Shown piece by piece: positions 36,965 to 49,758 of a DNA stretch of 64,000 bases. Position 1 is the first letter of the stretch. Each line of letters starts with the position of its first letter. A program made the translations under genes and the position numbers. Origin of the DNA: Diorhabda sublineata (taxonomy: Eukaryota; Arthropoda; Insecta; Coleoptera; Chrysomelidae); assembly GCF_026230105.1 (NCBI RefSeq), contig NC_079478.1:9067653-9131652 (forward strand), given 5' to 3'. The notes under the pieces are model-generated. The model did no database searches. It worked only from the letters and a program-made list of their open reading frames with translations, and was not told the DNA's origin.

Positions 36965-38210
36965 ATATTGAAAATAAGTTGTCACTTTTCCAGAATTATT
37001 CGTTTTTCTTTCGTAGGCTAAGTAAGTACTTAGTACCTTCTGTCACTTCGACCTCTGTTTTCCCGTGGCATTGCCGTCAATATTCACGAAACAGGAGGAT
37101 CTAGTAATCATACTCTTCCTTGAAACTCTTCCTCTTCTAAACCCACCCCTTATTCTTCTTCAACTGCCTCCTCGATCCCTTTCTAAACAGCGGAGTTTTT
37201 TGTTGACTTAAGTCGCGAAAGATCTTGTGTCTTCGTTGTCCTTGATGAGATCATGGTTCTCACCAAAGATTTTGCTTCTTAAATTTATGGTTCAAAATTA
37301 CAGGCACATTTGTTGACCCGCGTAATTGGTCATATATTTTATTTCAATAATGCCCCTCTATATTACTCGCATATTTCTTACCTAACGAAATGTGTACAAA
37401 CAAATGTTATGTTGAAATTAAACAATATAAAACGCATTTTGAAAAATAATAAACTCGATTTCGAAGAATCAAGGTGATGAACATTTTTTGCATCTTTGTG
37501 TAGATATTTCTTCATTAGAAGATCCAATCAATTGGAAAAATATACATCTACAGGTGCAATAATTATCAGTTCACTCAATCGTCCGTTTTAGGATAAGATC
37601 GTAAACCTTTTGTGGAAGGTCTCAATTCTCACGATGAGTTTTCAGTATTGAAGTATTTTTTTTTGTTCTTATTAAGTTTATTGCATAAATTTCGTATTGC
37701 ATAAGAAATTCCATGTGTAGAAGAATGTTATTGAAGTTTACGATGAAAGGATTCCACCACTATCAAAAAATCAAAATCGTCAACTGAATTTAATATCATT
37801 AGAATACAAAGGGAAATTAGGAGAAGCAGCTATAATTTGTTTCTACTGAATCATTTTGGTACTATTTCAAACAAATGCTTGAATACCACTATAAAGAATA
37901 ACCATACAAGCATATTAGTGTGATCTAATTCCTTGATGATAAACCTATGAATCAAATATAGCACCGTCCAACGTTCTAAAACTCATGTTACCACCTTGAA
38001 GCACTTGTATGTACTCAAAGAAAACATACAAGATAAAACCTGAAAATGTTTATTACTGTGTTGTTTTGAAGATTATATAATAAATGTAAATAAAGAATAG
38101 TTCATGTTAACTGCACTGATTCCTAGTCGTTTTTCAAGTATAAAGTCCATAGCAAAAATTAAACCAGTATGCAGCATGTTCAGAATTAAATATTATTATT
38201 AGACTAGAAA
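36965..38210. other. Intergenic stretch, no gene recognised
   Basis: AT-rich with no supported coding sequence. Confidence 0.35.
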
Positions 38211-38214
38211 TCGT

Positions 38215-39200
38215 TTACAGAGTAGAAGGCACTTTCCAGTAAATATGACCTCAAATTATTGCGGAATGTGGAAAAATATGATATCGATTTGATTTCAATC
38301 GGCAAATGATTATGCATATTTATAGCAATGTAAAAAAATATTGAGCACTTAACTTATTCTGAACATGAAGTAGGTAGGTAAAGGTCGTGCTCCGCGTGCA
38401 ACGATCTTTCTGAAATTGGAGAAGCGTGCTTACGAATTAGGAAAACGAATTCAAAGATTAATAAGGAAGGAAGAGTCAGAATTTTTTATCTTTTAAAGAA
38501 GTCCCTGCAGTGAGCCCTTCTTTTAAGACCGATTAAATATCTAATAGCTCTCTTTTGTAGTTTGAAGATTCGCTCAAATTGAGTCACACCACACTTATCC
38601 CAGAAGGGAAGGGCATATCGGAGATGCGACTCAAAAAGGGCATGATAAACTGTTAAGAGGTGGATAAGTTCAGTTTTATGGAAACTGATCTCAGCGCAAA
38701 GCAGGAGGAACTTAATTATGTAGAAAAGGCGGCATATGTAACTTCCATTTTAAGAATTGTCCACAACAAGCCCTATAAATTCTCAACAGATTCTCGACGT
38801 CAATGATGGTGTTATTTAATAAAAAAGTTTGATACATATTTTTATATGATAAATCTTTCGTTTTAGAAACGTTGAGACAAAGAAGATTATGATTTTCGGG
38901 TGAGTAGGTCACTAGATATGAAGAGCCGTGAGATCAAGGTTGCTCCAAGAGAAAATATCTATCTAAACACTGATGTCTAGATAGGCAATGTCGTTTATAA
39001 ACAGAAGAAACAAAATAGGGCCTAGTACTGAGCCTTGGGGAACTCCACATTCTATTTGACCATAGTACTGCAATTTGTTAATTGAAATATTATGATTACA
39101 AAAAGTTGTTGCATTGTAGTGATGGCTGTTTAGGCTGAAACAGACATTTAGGAGGGAGAGTATAGCATCATTTGTGCATTTGTTATTTTTAGAAGGTTGA
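38215..39200 (-). mobile_element. Non-LTR retrotransposon reverse transcriptase, degenerate
   Basis: The minus strand carries YYGQIECGVPQGSVLGPIL then FLLFINDI near 39000-39070, the conserved RT motif of LINE-type polymerases. Downstream (38520-38650) are LFESHLRYALPFWDKCG and FERIFKLQKRAIRYLIGLK, a typical post-RT segment, and then decayed C-terminal sequence to about 38215. The YADD-containing part is poorly preserved. Several stops and indels; no tail identified. Confidence 0.85.
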
Positions 39201-39209
39201 AACCACGTA

Positions 39210-40865
39210 ACTACTACTATATAATGATGAAGCGGGTTACTTTCACTGGGATTTTGTAGGGCCTTATAAAAATGAATCTATAATGCTAAAAATCATAATA
39301 ATCATGTTTTGTTGATGAGTAAAATATTTTTCATGAATTATTCGAAGTATAAATAACCAGAATTAACCTGAAAAATCTCTCCATACAAGAAGTGAATTGT
39401 ATTTGTTGGAATTTTAGATTTAATTTTATCATTTAGTGACATTTTATCCAGTTAAATCAAAAGTTTATTATATGAATATTACTATCCTTACTACTATTTC
39501 CATTTTGTACACCTAATTCTCCGATTTTTTCTTAAATGTAATATCAAAATAAGTATCTGTATAATTCCAGAAGCTGAAACAATTTTTAATACCATCAAAT
39601 ATTCTAAAATGACTGATTTATTCACCAATACTCAACATCTCCATGAATATTTATTCTTCTTATATTTATTTTTAAACATGAGCCTCATTGCCTCATACTA
39701 TAGGTGTTACTTATTCTTATCAATCAGTACTTGGAAGCTTTGGGTCTTCCTAAAACTCACTAGCACCATTACCTCATTACCTGTCGGTCCTACTTGCATT
39801 TTTATCTAAGATTATTTCAGTTGTGATGAAAAAAGTTTCTTTGTTTCAATAGTTCTAAAAAAAGGCAATTCTTCATAGTAGGTATCTAACTATCTGAGAA
39901 GAATATTGGAGTTCGAAATGTGAAATACTGAAATTGATTCAACACTATTTGGAACTTTTATTGGATGATAAATATATTCTTAGTGCATCTAGTTATAAAG
40001 TGGTTAGAATTTTTATCAATATTTTTTATTAAATAACAATTTGATCGATATAGGTTCTAGTTACTATCATGCATTTAATTTGGCAATAGGTCTCAAATTC
40101 AAATTAGACCATTATTTTGGAACATATTAATTCGCAAAATTAGCTGCTGATGGCTATTCGAGAGACTCTGTCAACTAAATCTATAAAAAATTAAGAAGAC
40201 ACCTTTAAGTGATTTGTAATGACATCGCATATACACTTCAGTTAATTAAATAACTCCTGTTTCACAAGCTTAGACTGCAGATAGATACAATACAGAAACA
40301 ATTCCAAAAATTGAAAAATATTTTCATTAATATAGTTGATAAAGAGACCAATTTTTGTGGTCGTTATAAAGCAACTCTAATAATGTGTGTTCTTACTAAG
40401 CATTTTTCAACAACATTTTTCTCGGTTACCATGAAAGAGTTATATGAAACAAATAATGTTTAGTTAGTAGATTCATTCAGGAAAGTTTGACCAAAATATT
40501 GCCGAGTGCTAATACAGCTACATGTATGGTAGCGAGAGCACATTTTATCCTAATTCAATTAACTGCACTTCTCTAACCCATGGCCCATAGGATCGTTGAG
40601 GAAATAAGAAATTAGCTCCCTCTGGTAAATGATTCGATTAACAAAATGAAGAAAAGGAATCTAATCTAAATCAAAACAAAGCTAACATTTAAGTTGTATT
40701 AATAATAATTACGAAATAATAATTGAAAAAAACTTCCAAAGTATAGAAAGAATCTTCATTCGTTCTATATAACTTATCAATTTCAAAAAAGAAAAGTGCT
40801 AGTTAAAAACGAAAGCTATACTACTTTGGAAATTGCCTAGAAATTTATATGAAATTGAAAATAGT
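39210..40865. other. Intergenic stretch, no gene recognised
   Basis: AT-rich with only short unsupported frames. Confidence 0.35.
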
Positions 40866-40871
40866 ACCTAA

Positions 40872-43003
40872 TACGAGGGCTACTACTTAGTTTTTGACAG
40901 AGACAAATAAAAATAAATATAATTGGATAAGATAATTGTATCATAATTGGATAAGGTTTTAAAAACTATTCTTCATTAAGATCAATACACTTTTGTATAC
41001 GAGGATGTATTGATATCTAGTTAACCTAGACCAGTTCCATGCATAAACAAAATATTGCTTCACCATAGCAACGAACAATAACTTATTAGAAGTGTCAGTG
41101 TAAAGTTGGACGTCAATAAAGTAAACCAGAGCTACGCAATAAATTAAAAGAAAAAAGGTATCCACCGAAATTGTGAAAATCGAAAATTTGGAGTATCGAG
41201 CCATCATCAAGTACCTGTATTTAAAAGGGTTAAGAGGTAAGTAAATTCACGAAGATATGCTTAATACCCTTTGTGATCAGTGTCCTTTGTATGCTACCCT
41301 GAAAAGGGAGGGACGGACTACAAACTTCAAAAGAGGTAAATTTTCCATTGAAGATGATTACCAGTTTCTGTGTCAGTCCCCGAAAATATCGATGCAGTAA
41401 ATGACATTTTTATCAGACCGTCGAATTGGGGTAAAACGATATCTGAAGCACTAAATATTTCATCATACGAACGCGTTCATCATATAGTTAACGTCAATTT
41501 GGACATGAGAAAAATTGCTGCAAAATGGATCCCCAAATGTTTGAATGTTGACCAAAAGCGTGCAAGGTTAGAAGCATGGCGTTCGATATGTGCTCGATTT
41601 GAAAACGATGTAGACTTCTTAAACCGAATTGTTACTATGGATGAGACTTGGGTACATTTCTACAATCCCGAAACAAAGCAACAATCGATGGAATGGCGAC
41701 ACTTTGGTTCTTCAAGACCTAAGAAGTTTCATGTCCAAAAATCTGCTGGAAAAGTTCTTGCTTCAGTTTTTTGAGATTGCCATGGAGTAATCAAGATTGG
41801 ATAAGGGTGGAACAATAACTGGAGATTACTATTTCACATTACTGACCACTCTAAGGGAAAAAAATTAAGGAGAAAAGATGCGGAAAGCTATCCAAAGGTG
41901 TTTTGTTTTTGTAGGACAACGCAACAGATTTGGCTCTTCCCGACTATCATCTCTTTCCTCAACTGAAAAAAAGATCGTAAATTTTCTTCCAACGAGGAGG
42001 TAATAAAACATTTGTTCTAGAGACGTTGCAGGTTGATTGTAATAAATGTATCCAATTAAAAGGAGATTATTTAGGTAATAAAATATTTTGACATTTGACA
42101 TTGTAAATTTTGTTTCGTTCTTTAGTAGGCTAAGAATGTTTCAATACATCCTCGTACGTTTGAATTAATTGTCCATTTCGAATGATGTACCTCCAAAACA
42201 TATGATTTGAACGCATCAACAGCTTCTTTAGGTGTAGAAAAATGTTGACCTCGCAATTTATTTTTGATCTGCGTAAATAAGAAGGAATCATTGGATGTCA
42301 AACAAACACTGTATGACGGATGATCCATTAATTCAATGTTTCGACTGTTCAACAACGTTATTGTCTGAACTGATGTATGAGAGCTCGTATTAACATGGTG
42401 GAATGATTCATTTTCTGTGGATGATTGCCCTGATTTTTGTCAAGTTATTCCGAAAAAATGCTTCCTTGCCCGAACAACTTTTGATTTGTCTCGTCTTGAA
42501 AGACCCATACAGTCGATTGTTGTTTGCGATTATCGACTAGAACAAATTTTCTTGACAGCCAAATGGTCATGCAATATTTAATGTATGTGAGTGGAACTAA
42601 TGCCTAAGTATGCCTCAATCTCCCGGTATCTCATATGACGATCTGGCAATATCAGTTTACGCTCAACATCGATCTTTTATGGCACAACCGATTTTGATGA
42701 AACTCTAAATTCATACTGTAGAGAAGTGCGATAATGATTGAATCCGGAAATCCAGCGAAGTCGAAGCGAACTGATCGGCACACTGCTGTTGGTTTAATCC
42801 ACGTCGAAAGTCATAGAACATCATCGCACAAAAATGTTTCATTACCATTTTTCCCCCAGATCAATTTTTCAAGAATCTGTAATTCAAATAGCACTCGTAT
42901 GAAAACATGTTTTGAGTACGTTCACCTTTGAAAATGTCAAACTTTATAGTTTGATATATTCATATCAGTGTTGCCATATCTTAAAATTTAAGTAGCAATC
43001 CTA
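40872..43003 (-). mobile_element. Older mariner (family B), split by a younger mariner
   Basis: Minus-strand transposase, 5-prime to 3-prime: YDFRRGLNQQQCADQFAST (about 42800), HMRYREIEAYLGISS-like (about 42620), HEHLAV-like and KKIF, then after an internal deletion LNSRNIELMDHPSYSV, CLTSNDSFLFTQIKNKLRGQ and FSTPKEAVDAFKSYVLEV. The frame is interrupted at 42156 by the insert and resumes at 40997 with IQKCIDLNEE, the expected C-terminus. One end is TACGAGGGCTACTACTTAG at 40872; the opposite end, about 42980-43003, is an imperfect mirror (GGATTGCTACTTAAATTTT on the minus strand). Dead by deletion, stops and insertion. Confidence 0.8.
41000..42154 (+). mobile_element. Mariner (family C) with exact TIRs, nested in family B
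   Basis: TACGAGGATGTATTGA at 40998-41013 is exactly inverted at 42141-42156, so the element is 1155 bp between TA duplicates. The start codon has become ATC (41179-41181, then GAAAATTTGGAGTATCGAGC). The longest surviving frame, 41370-41774, includes SYERVHHIVNVNLDMRKIAA, KWIPKCLNVDQKRARLEAWR, IVTMDETWVHFYNPETKQQS (first catalytic Asp in MDE) and SAGKVLASVF, then a TGA. The centre, including the second Asp, is deleted. LALPDYHLFPQLKK near 41930 is the third-Asp block, and NKCIQLKGDYL ends the protein near 42060. Confidence 0.92.
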
Positions 43004-43547
43004 GTGAAGCATGTAAATATGTATAAATAATATTCATATTGCGCACTTTGCATATATTTTTGCATATTTTTAGATTTTAGATCATCATTATACTATACAG
43101 CTCCAAGTTCTAGTCTTGATGAAATGTACGAAATGTAAGCATATTAATTAAGCCTTAACTTATCTCATGTTGTTTCTAGGTAACTGTAGGTGAAGTTATA
43201 ACCGTATATATTAGAAACGTCGTGGGAGGAAAATATTGTGGCGTTGCCAAGACGTTACGTTCAAAGCAAACTTTTTCAACCGTGATACAAGTGTTTCAAT
43301 GGACTCTAGTTGAGTGGGTTTTATTAAATTCTGAGTTAATTGTTCCAATACGGTTTTTATTAGAAAAAACTTCAAACAAGAGACGTAATTTGAAACGTAA
43401 GATAAGAAAATATTTTCATTCTTGATGTGCTTCGATTGCATATATTAAAAATCATTAAAACACCCACACATTCTGAAATTTCTTATTGCATAGAATAGCA
43501 GACTTGATCTGAACTCACTGTTTATACTACACCAACACTCACAATTA

Positions 43548-43626
43548 CACTGTCCGACGCGCGTTTCGATAACCCAGTTATCGTCTTCAGAGACTGAAGG
43601 TTAGTTTATCTTCAGTCTCTGAAGAC
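43548..43626 (-). ncRNA. Hammerhead-ribozyme-like motif
   Basis: Minus strand, 5-prime to 3-prime: CTTCAGTCT, core CTGAAGA (43590-43584), one extra C, stem II GATAAC/GTTATC with TGG loop, GAAA (43567-43564), self-complementary ACGCGCGT (43564-43557), then C at 43556 as the possible cleavage-site base, then GGACAG, which can pair with the upstream strand as stem I (4-5 pairs). This fits CUGANGA/GAAA/UH of a type I hammerhead with very short or dimer-forming stem III, as described for Penelope-like elements. The extra C between CUGAAGA and stem II departs from the canonical core. A 17-bp perfect inverted repeat (43583-43599 with 43610-43626, loop 10) overlaps its 5-prime side. Confidence 0.45.
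43583..43626. repeat. 17-bp perfect inverted repeat, 10-base loop
   Basis: GTCTTCAGAGACTGAAG at 43583-43599 and CTTCAGTCTCTGAAGAC at 43610-43626 are exact complements. The arm overlaps the ribozyme-like core, so two copies of the core strand face each other. Confidence 0.85.
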
Positions 43627-43639
43627 GTAAACTTTTGTG

Positions 43640-44920
43640 AATTACTCTATCTAGTGATGATCCTTAAAATCTATAAATAATTTCAAAATCAAATATGCAA
43701 ATATCTACAAAATTAAATTAACGCTTTTCCAACATAATTGGAGCGTGAAATTAAAAAAAAAATCAGTGCATCTCCAAACGTGTCCGAACCAAATTCAACT
43801 TTTGTAATATTTATCCCCCTCATAAGTTCGACAAACGTGTTATTCGTTTCACACCCTTGCTTTGTTTCTGAATCGTAATGTGGCCAAAGAATAGTACGGT
43901 TAGTCCTCGCCACGGTTGCGTAGCCACCCTCGCAAGTGGAGACTGAGATTGAGGTGTAACCGTGTGGAAGTTATCACTGACGATAAGTCATACGCCATGA
44001 CTTCATCATCCCCGGCTAATAAACATCACCCTGATTTAAATACCGATTGTCGATGAGACGCTTCCTAACAGTGGCGGAACAAAGATAATCTCAATATACT
44101 TGAAATTGTATCTGCCCATTGCTTTTTGTCAGTTACGTGATAGTTTCATTAACATTTATATGAACAGAATTTCATAGAAGAAAATATATGAACAAATAAT
44201 TGAAAATAGAAGAAGCTGGAGAATCTTTGCTTCGCACACATACTACTATAAAATATGATTTATCACTGTCAATTCAGCTTTTCAGCTAGAAGTATTGGGA
44301 TTTTCGAAATATATTGAAATTATTATTCGAATTCTTATCTATATTTTGCTTCGTTGTCTGTTTTTTCGTCTGTGAGTAAATCCGCAATCTCGTGACACAA
44401 TTTGGATTTGATTTTCAGATAGTTCTCCTACACCTCAAATCCGTTTCAAATTTAAAACATGAAGATATTCTCTGTTCTCAATATTCTATTTTGATTAAAA
44501 ATCAATAATTGGAATCAGTACTATAATTTCCGCAAATAAAAGGAGACTGATAAAATTTTTGTATAGATTGTGCAAGAAACTGTATGTATTCACTCACTCA
44601 AATACAAAAAGTAGAGAATACTATGAAAAATATAAATCAATGAAAAAGTGCAACTAAACTAATATAAACGAAGCCTAAGAAACATTCAGGATAAATTTCG
44701 AACACAAAATGAAAGAAAACTATGATGAGAAACCAAAAATGTAGAATAATAAAACGACAACGAAAAAATATATTCAGCATAATATATTTTCCTTTTCTCT
44801 TATATTCATCATATTAAAAGAAGAAAGGAAAATCTTATAACAGAAGAAACAATAAATCTAGGAAAATCACGAGGAAGAAACAATATAATGTAATGTAATT
44901 ATGGAAGAAGAGCGAATAAA
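43640..44920. other. Intergenic stretch, no gene recognised
   Basis: No gene supported. 43910-44080 is GC-richer than its flanks but contains no recognisable frame. Confidence 0.3.
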
Positions 44921-44924
44921 TAAA

Positions 44925-45100
44925 CAGAATCAAATGTCTAAAAACAGAATACCAAAATTGGAATCTAAAGTTATGATGGAAGACCAAGAGAAAACATGAA
45001 TTAAAAATTTGGATAAATCAGTGGAAACAAAGAAGATCAAATGGGAAAGAATAAAAGATCGAGTGGATGATAGAAAAAAATTTATAAAAGTATATAACCC
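44925..45100 (+). mobile_element. Non-LTR retrotransposon C-terminal fragment (RTE-like)
   Basis: The plus frame gives KNRIPKLESKVMMEDQEKT, a stop, then IKNLDKSVETKKIKWERIKD and RVDDRKKF. The order NRIPKL, RGRPRKTW-like, DRKKF is the usual C-terminus of RTE-type elements after the reverse transcriptase. The Arg-Gly-rich part is mutated. Short and diverged. Confidence 0.45.
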
Positions 45101-45104
45101 CCAA

Positions 45105-46900
45105 TCAAACAGCCCTACATTTCATAGTTATCTAGCTTAGGATTAAATAAAATGACCAGAATTGTTCTGTTTACAGAATCAACAATAAATTGTTTGAAAT
45201 TGTGAAATGCGAATTTAATTTATTTATTGAATTTAACAGAATGTTTGAAACATTCATTTTCAAATATTATTTTATTAATAAGTGATACAATTTTTGCGTT
45301 CTATTCATTTTTTAGTTAACAATAATTTTATCAATAGAAACGCTATTGATGGGAATTTCAATAAAAAGTTGACTCACTATTCCGAAAAAGATACTATTAA
45401 AACACAGTATTCATTATAAATAAATATAAATACAAAAAAATCAATTCTGCATAGCTGCTTCTAATACGACACGTTTTTAAGTTGTATTGCCTTATTGCAA
45501 ATGACTTCCATCTAAAACATCACTTCTTACTAGCACATTCGATTATACATGCTACAAAACGATTTGAAGATCATAATATATTCATTTTCGACCACCCTTA
45601 AACGTCACAACAAAACATCTGTGAAATATTATAAAAGAAAAATTTTAGTGTTTTCAAATTTCTCATATCTAATTTTTTAAATACCTATAGACCTTGAACG
45701 GAATGCAACGGAATGAAGATTTTATTCGTCACAATACTAAAATGTAACAGAAGACCAGATGTATTATTAAACATGACAACAAAAGAAGAATAAGATGCAG
45801 GCAATACAAAAGTTGTACCGAACAATCTTAAGATCAAAATTAGACTATTTTGTATTCAACAGCTAAAAAATCACTTAAAAAAGTTTTCAAAACTAAGCCC
45901 AATGTTTGATTACAGCTGTATAGTGGGGATAGAAACTAGAAAATAGATGAATATACTTCGGGCTCTCTGATTTTAACTAAATTGGAATACAATCCTTTTC
46001 CAATTTTTAACGAATTCCCAATATCTTCTTAAAAACAGGCCTATAAATGCGAAAGCTTTTTATATAAGAGCTTAAACCTATTTACACTTGCTGTATTATA
46101 CCCTCCCCGAATATTTACCCATTTTATTTTATCATATTCGACAATGGACAACAGAAAGTAAAATTCTTACATCATTCAACATCGCACTGGCTATTCGCTG
46201 ATTGAATATTTCTATTTCTCTTATATACAAAAATTTGATACTTATTTGTACCGATTCCGTCATTATCCCCCCAATCTCTAATTATTTTATTAGAATTTAT
46301 TTGCATTCTATACTGAAATGTATGGAATATGTCGAGCTACTCGTATCGCTCATTCTTCGGATGAATTTAATACTCTCAGATTCTTTAAGCTAATTCCAAA
46401 CTATTCAAAAGATTTACAATTGTAAACGGGAATTACAACTTGTTCAACCTAACAATAAATGAACAGTTTTTTGTTGAATGCTCTTACAAATTAGATTGAA
46501 AGGGCACGAAGATGCTAACCTGGCCGATAAGGAAGGAAATATGAGGACGGTTTAACGGAATCTACGGTGATTATATTGTTAGTTTCCGCCAAGTTTACAA
46601 TTGCATATACATAAATATCACAAATAAATTAGTTTCAATACTCATACAAAAGAAACTGTTTTTTTTTTGTTGGGTAAATATAGTGAAGAAATTTTATGGC
46701 TTGAATTCATCTATAAAGTAAACGTATTATCCTGAAAGTTCTCCGTCCCCGAATGATTTGTAAGTGGTTCTGTGCTTTTAAAACTAAACCAATGAGCTTT
46801 TCCTTTGAAATGTAACTTGGATACAACATTACACCGCAAACCTAAATGCAATCGAAACAATCAACTTGCGTGTTCATAGAAAATTGTTACTAAGACCTCT
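45105..46900. other. Intergenic stretch, no gene recognised
   Basis: AT-rich with only short unsupported frames. Confidence 0.35.
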
Positions 46901-46904
46901 GCAT

Positions 46905-47305
46905 CAGGATTCCAAATGTGTAATTTTTGATGATTATTTAGAAAGAAGAAAAATCGATAACTGCAATATTTTACTGATTTATTGCAGAACTTGAATAAAA
47001 TAGACCGCACTTGTTAAAAAGAGTTTGTTTCATCACGAAAATGCACCTGTAATCGCTATTGTTAGAAAAAATTAACCATACGGTGTTAAGATTTATGGAA
47101 TGAACCATAATTTACTCGATTTGATACCCTTCGATTTCTTTCTGTTCTCCAACTCTAAAAATAAATGCATTAGTCGAAAGGGGTTTCATCATTTCATAGG
47201 TGTAAATGTGATGGCACTTATTTTGCGAAACTTATTTTTTGATATTTAAAAAAATGGAGTACTGTACTTATTGATACAGATAAAAGACGATTATGTTGAA
47301 AAGTG
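46905..47305 (+). mobile_element. Mariner transposase remnant
   Basis: Plus-strand pieces: VIFDDYLERRKIDNCNILLI, LFHHENAPVIAIVRK (second Asp region with Asp to Glu in HHEN), RFLSVLQL / FDFFLFSNSKNK in alternate frames (third Asp block), then IKDDYVEK near 47290, matching the usual mariner ending KGDYVEK. Highly decayed. Confidence 0.55.
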
Positions 47306-47309
47306 TCAA

Positions 47310-49750
47310 ATCAAATAATAAAATATAGAAGCAAGCTCCAAGGGTGAAAGAATTAATGAAACCCATGTCACTGATATCGAAAAATCCAAAAGAAGTTCTC
47401 CTAACGCGTCTCCGCCATAGTAGCTATTGGGGAACACCCTAATGAAACAAAGTTATTGGAAAAGTAAGATTAGATGACAATGAATAATCATAAAGTTGTA
47501 AAAAACGCTGCACTATGAATCCTGGTAATGAAAGACAATGAAATTTCTGCACTGGTCATTTTTTTAAAATACCACTTATCTATGTAGAAATGTCGTAACC
47601 AACAACTTTTGTAACAACTGTGGATTTGACACTATCAGGGGTGATAGTGAGAACAAATTACATTTACAAAGAAACAACCGATTTAATAACTCGTTGTACG
47701 ATGGTTTCTGTCATCAATAGCATCCTTGGTAGATGTTTGACGTAAAAATGCTAATTCCTCAATGGATACGACTTTAAAAATGGGTTAAGTAGGTCGAGCT
47801 TCGAAATGATGGCGTTATTGATCTCTCCCTAGGGAGACTGCTCTCAAGCATTCCCGTCTTTGCCGATTTGTCCGTTTGTATCTAACCGAATGATAAACTG
47901 GGGTATATTAAATATAGTATCTCTTCAACATATTATCAATAATCTTGGAAATTAATGTAGAATATATTATGAACGGGTAGGAAATTGTCATTAAGTATTT
48001 GTCGTTTATTAATGTGAAACAGTATAGTATCTATCTATATTCGGATAGGAATATTTGATCAATTGAAAATATTTGAAAAAAGGCAAATAATTGCGATATA
48101 TTTTAAATAAATATAGCTTCTTTAGTTTGAAGTGATTTGACAAATAGTAAATGCTAAACATTGATAATTAAATATCATTAAATCATTTCTTCCCTCCCCT
48201 TCACTATTTTTATTTGTTCTAAAATCACAGTGGTGTATGGCATTGGAATCGGGTGGTATTTTCATTCCAATATGTTCAATGTAGTAGTACTTCAAATTGT
48301 TTCCTCACTATATATGAAATGATTCATAATATCAACCTCCCAATTATAGGATTCTGTTTAATCAAATCTAATAGTAAGTTTATTTCAATACGAACATTAT
48401 TGTTTTGATTCCAAGTAATAAACCAAAAATTATTTTTGCATTAAATTATCACTAATTAGCTAATTATTTCAAACAAGCTGTAGTAATATTACTTGAGAGT
48501 AACATGTTTCTCTTGACATATAATCGTTCTTGAAAAGTACTCGTCACAAAAATGGGGAGGCGCTGGCGATCCTGATTGGCTGGGTACCCAATTGCAGCCC
48601 CGTTAGTAGCATTTGCCATAGCCCAATGAGGCTGTACACAATAGCAAATCCTTAGTATGTCGCTGGCTTGAAAACAAAGCTCTTCCCCTATAGGGACATA
48701 TAAAATGTGGATCACAGTTGTCTCCTCTATTTCACTTAACCCGCAATCGAGATCAACAGCCCTGTCTGTACTGCATCTTTGATAAAAAATTTCCATGTGC
48801 CATTATATTAGTCATACCAGAGCTTTGCCCTCTGTTTACTTATCTGTAGTATTTCCAGTGTTTGAGGGGCTTGTATCGCTTACGAAGGTTTTGACTTGCC
48901 CATACACAAATGACAGAAGCTATGCCTCTTTTAGTTTTCCCAGCTCAAGGTGTTCGTTGATCCACTGCTGGTTTTAGTCTTATTAGCGGCTGAATGACCC
49001 CAAAACCGTTAAAGTCTAGCACAATTACATTTCACCCGAGCTCTTTATGACCAGGGATCCGAAGTACCTATACCGCGCTTTCTCCAGTCAGAATCAGCGT
49101 TGAATTGGTTTTACAGTACCATTGAACTTTACACAGATATTTACACTAGTACAATTATTATCTTGAAGCAAGCTGGTTCGCGGTGATTATAGCCACTAGC
49201 TGGGTCTATATAACAAAAGAATACATACCTAGAGGAAGATTGTGCTCTTCACCAATACATTTCACTATATTTCAGTCCAAGTTCTTCGTCTTTTTTTTAA
49301 CATGCTAAATATATGGAATGAAATTCTTTTGATCTACGAGGTGCGTGCAGTATATTGAAATATAATTACTACTTTCAGCTCATACCGTTTAAATTCTAAT
49401 AATTCGAAAATAAATTTCCTAGATTAAGGTTCAATTTAATGGATAACGGATAGTATAAAAACCATGATCAATCATTCTAAACGAGGAACAAAAATAAAAC
49501 CAATTTTCCAATATATTACCGACGGAAATTTATTTTTAGAAAATGTATTTTTAATATTAGTTTCAGTTATAGGAAAGTTACTATAATTTTCTTTATGAAA
49601 GAAGTTGATAGTGTTCAGTGAAATGGTTTTGATATCTTAGAAAAACCTTAGCTCTCCTTATAACTATCTCAGCATATAACTGTTTTCTTCACTGAATCAT
49701 CAATTTTTTTCTAAAACACAGTAAGTAACAAACCACGGAAAAACAATAAA
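47310..49750. other. Intergenic stretch; 110-codon minus-strand frame at 48464-48796
   Basis: No gene recognised. The 110-codon frame lies in a GC-richer patch (about 48530-49090) and reads for example NATNGAAIGYPANQDRQRL. No domain, signal peptide or splice site could be assigned, and it may be an old repeat. Confidence 0.25.
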
Positions 49751-49758
49751 ATTATATC

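Noticed and set aside
42122..42355. Intact 77-codon minus-strand gene
   Set aside because: Its last 11 codons are the inverted end of the inserted mariner; the rest is an interrupted older transposase.
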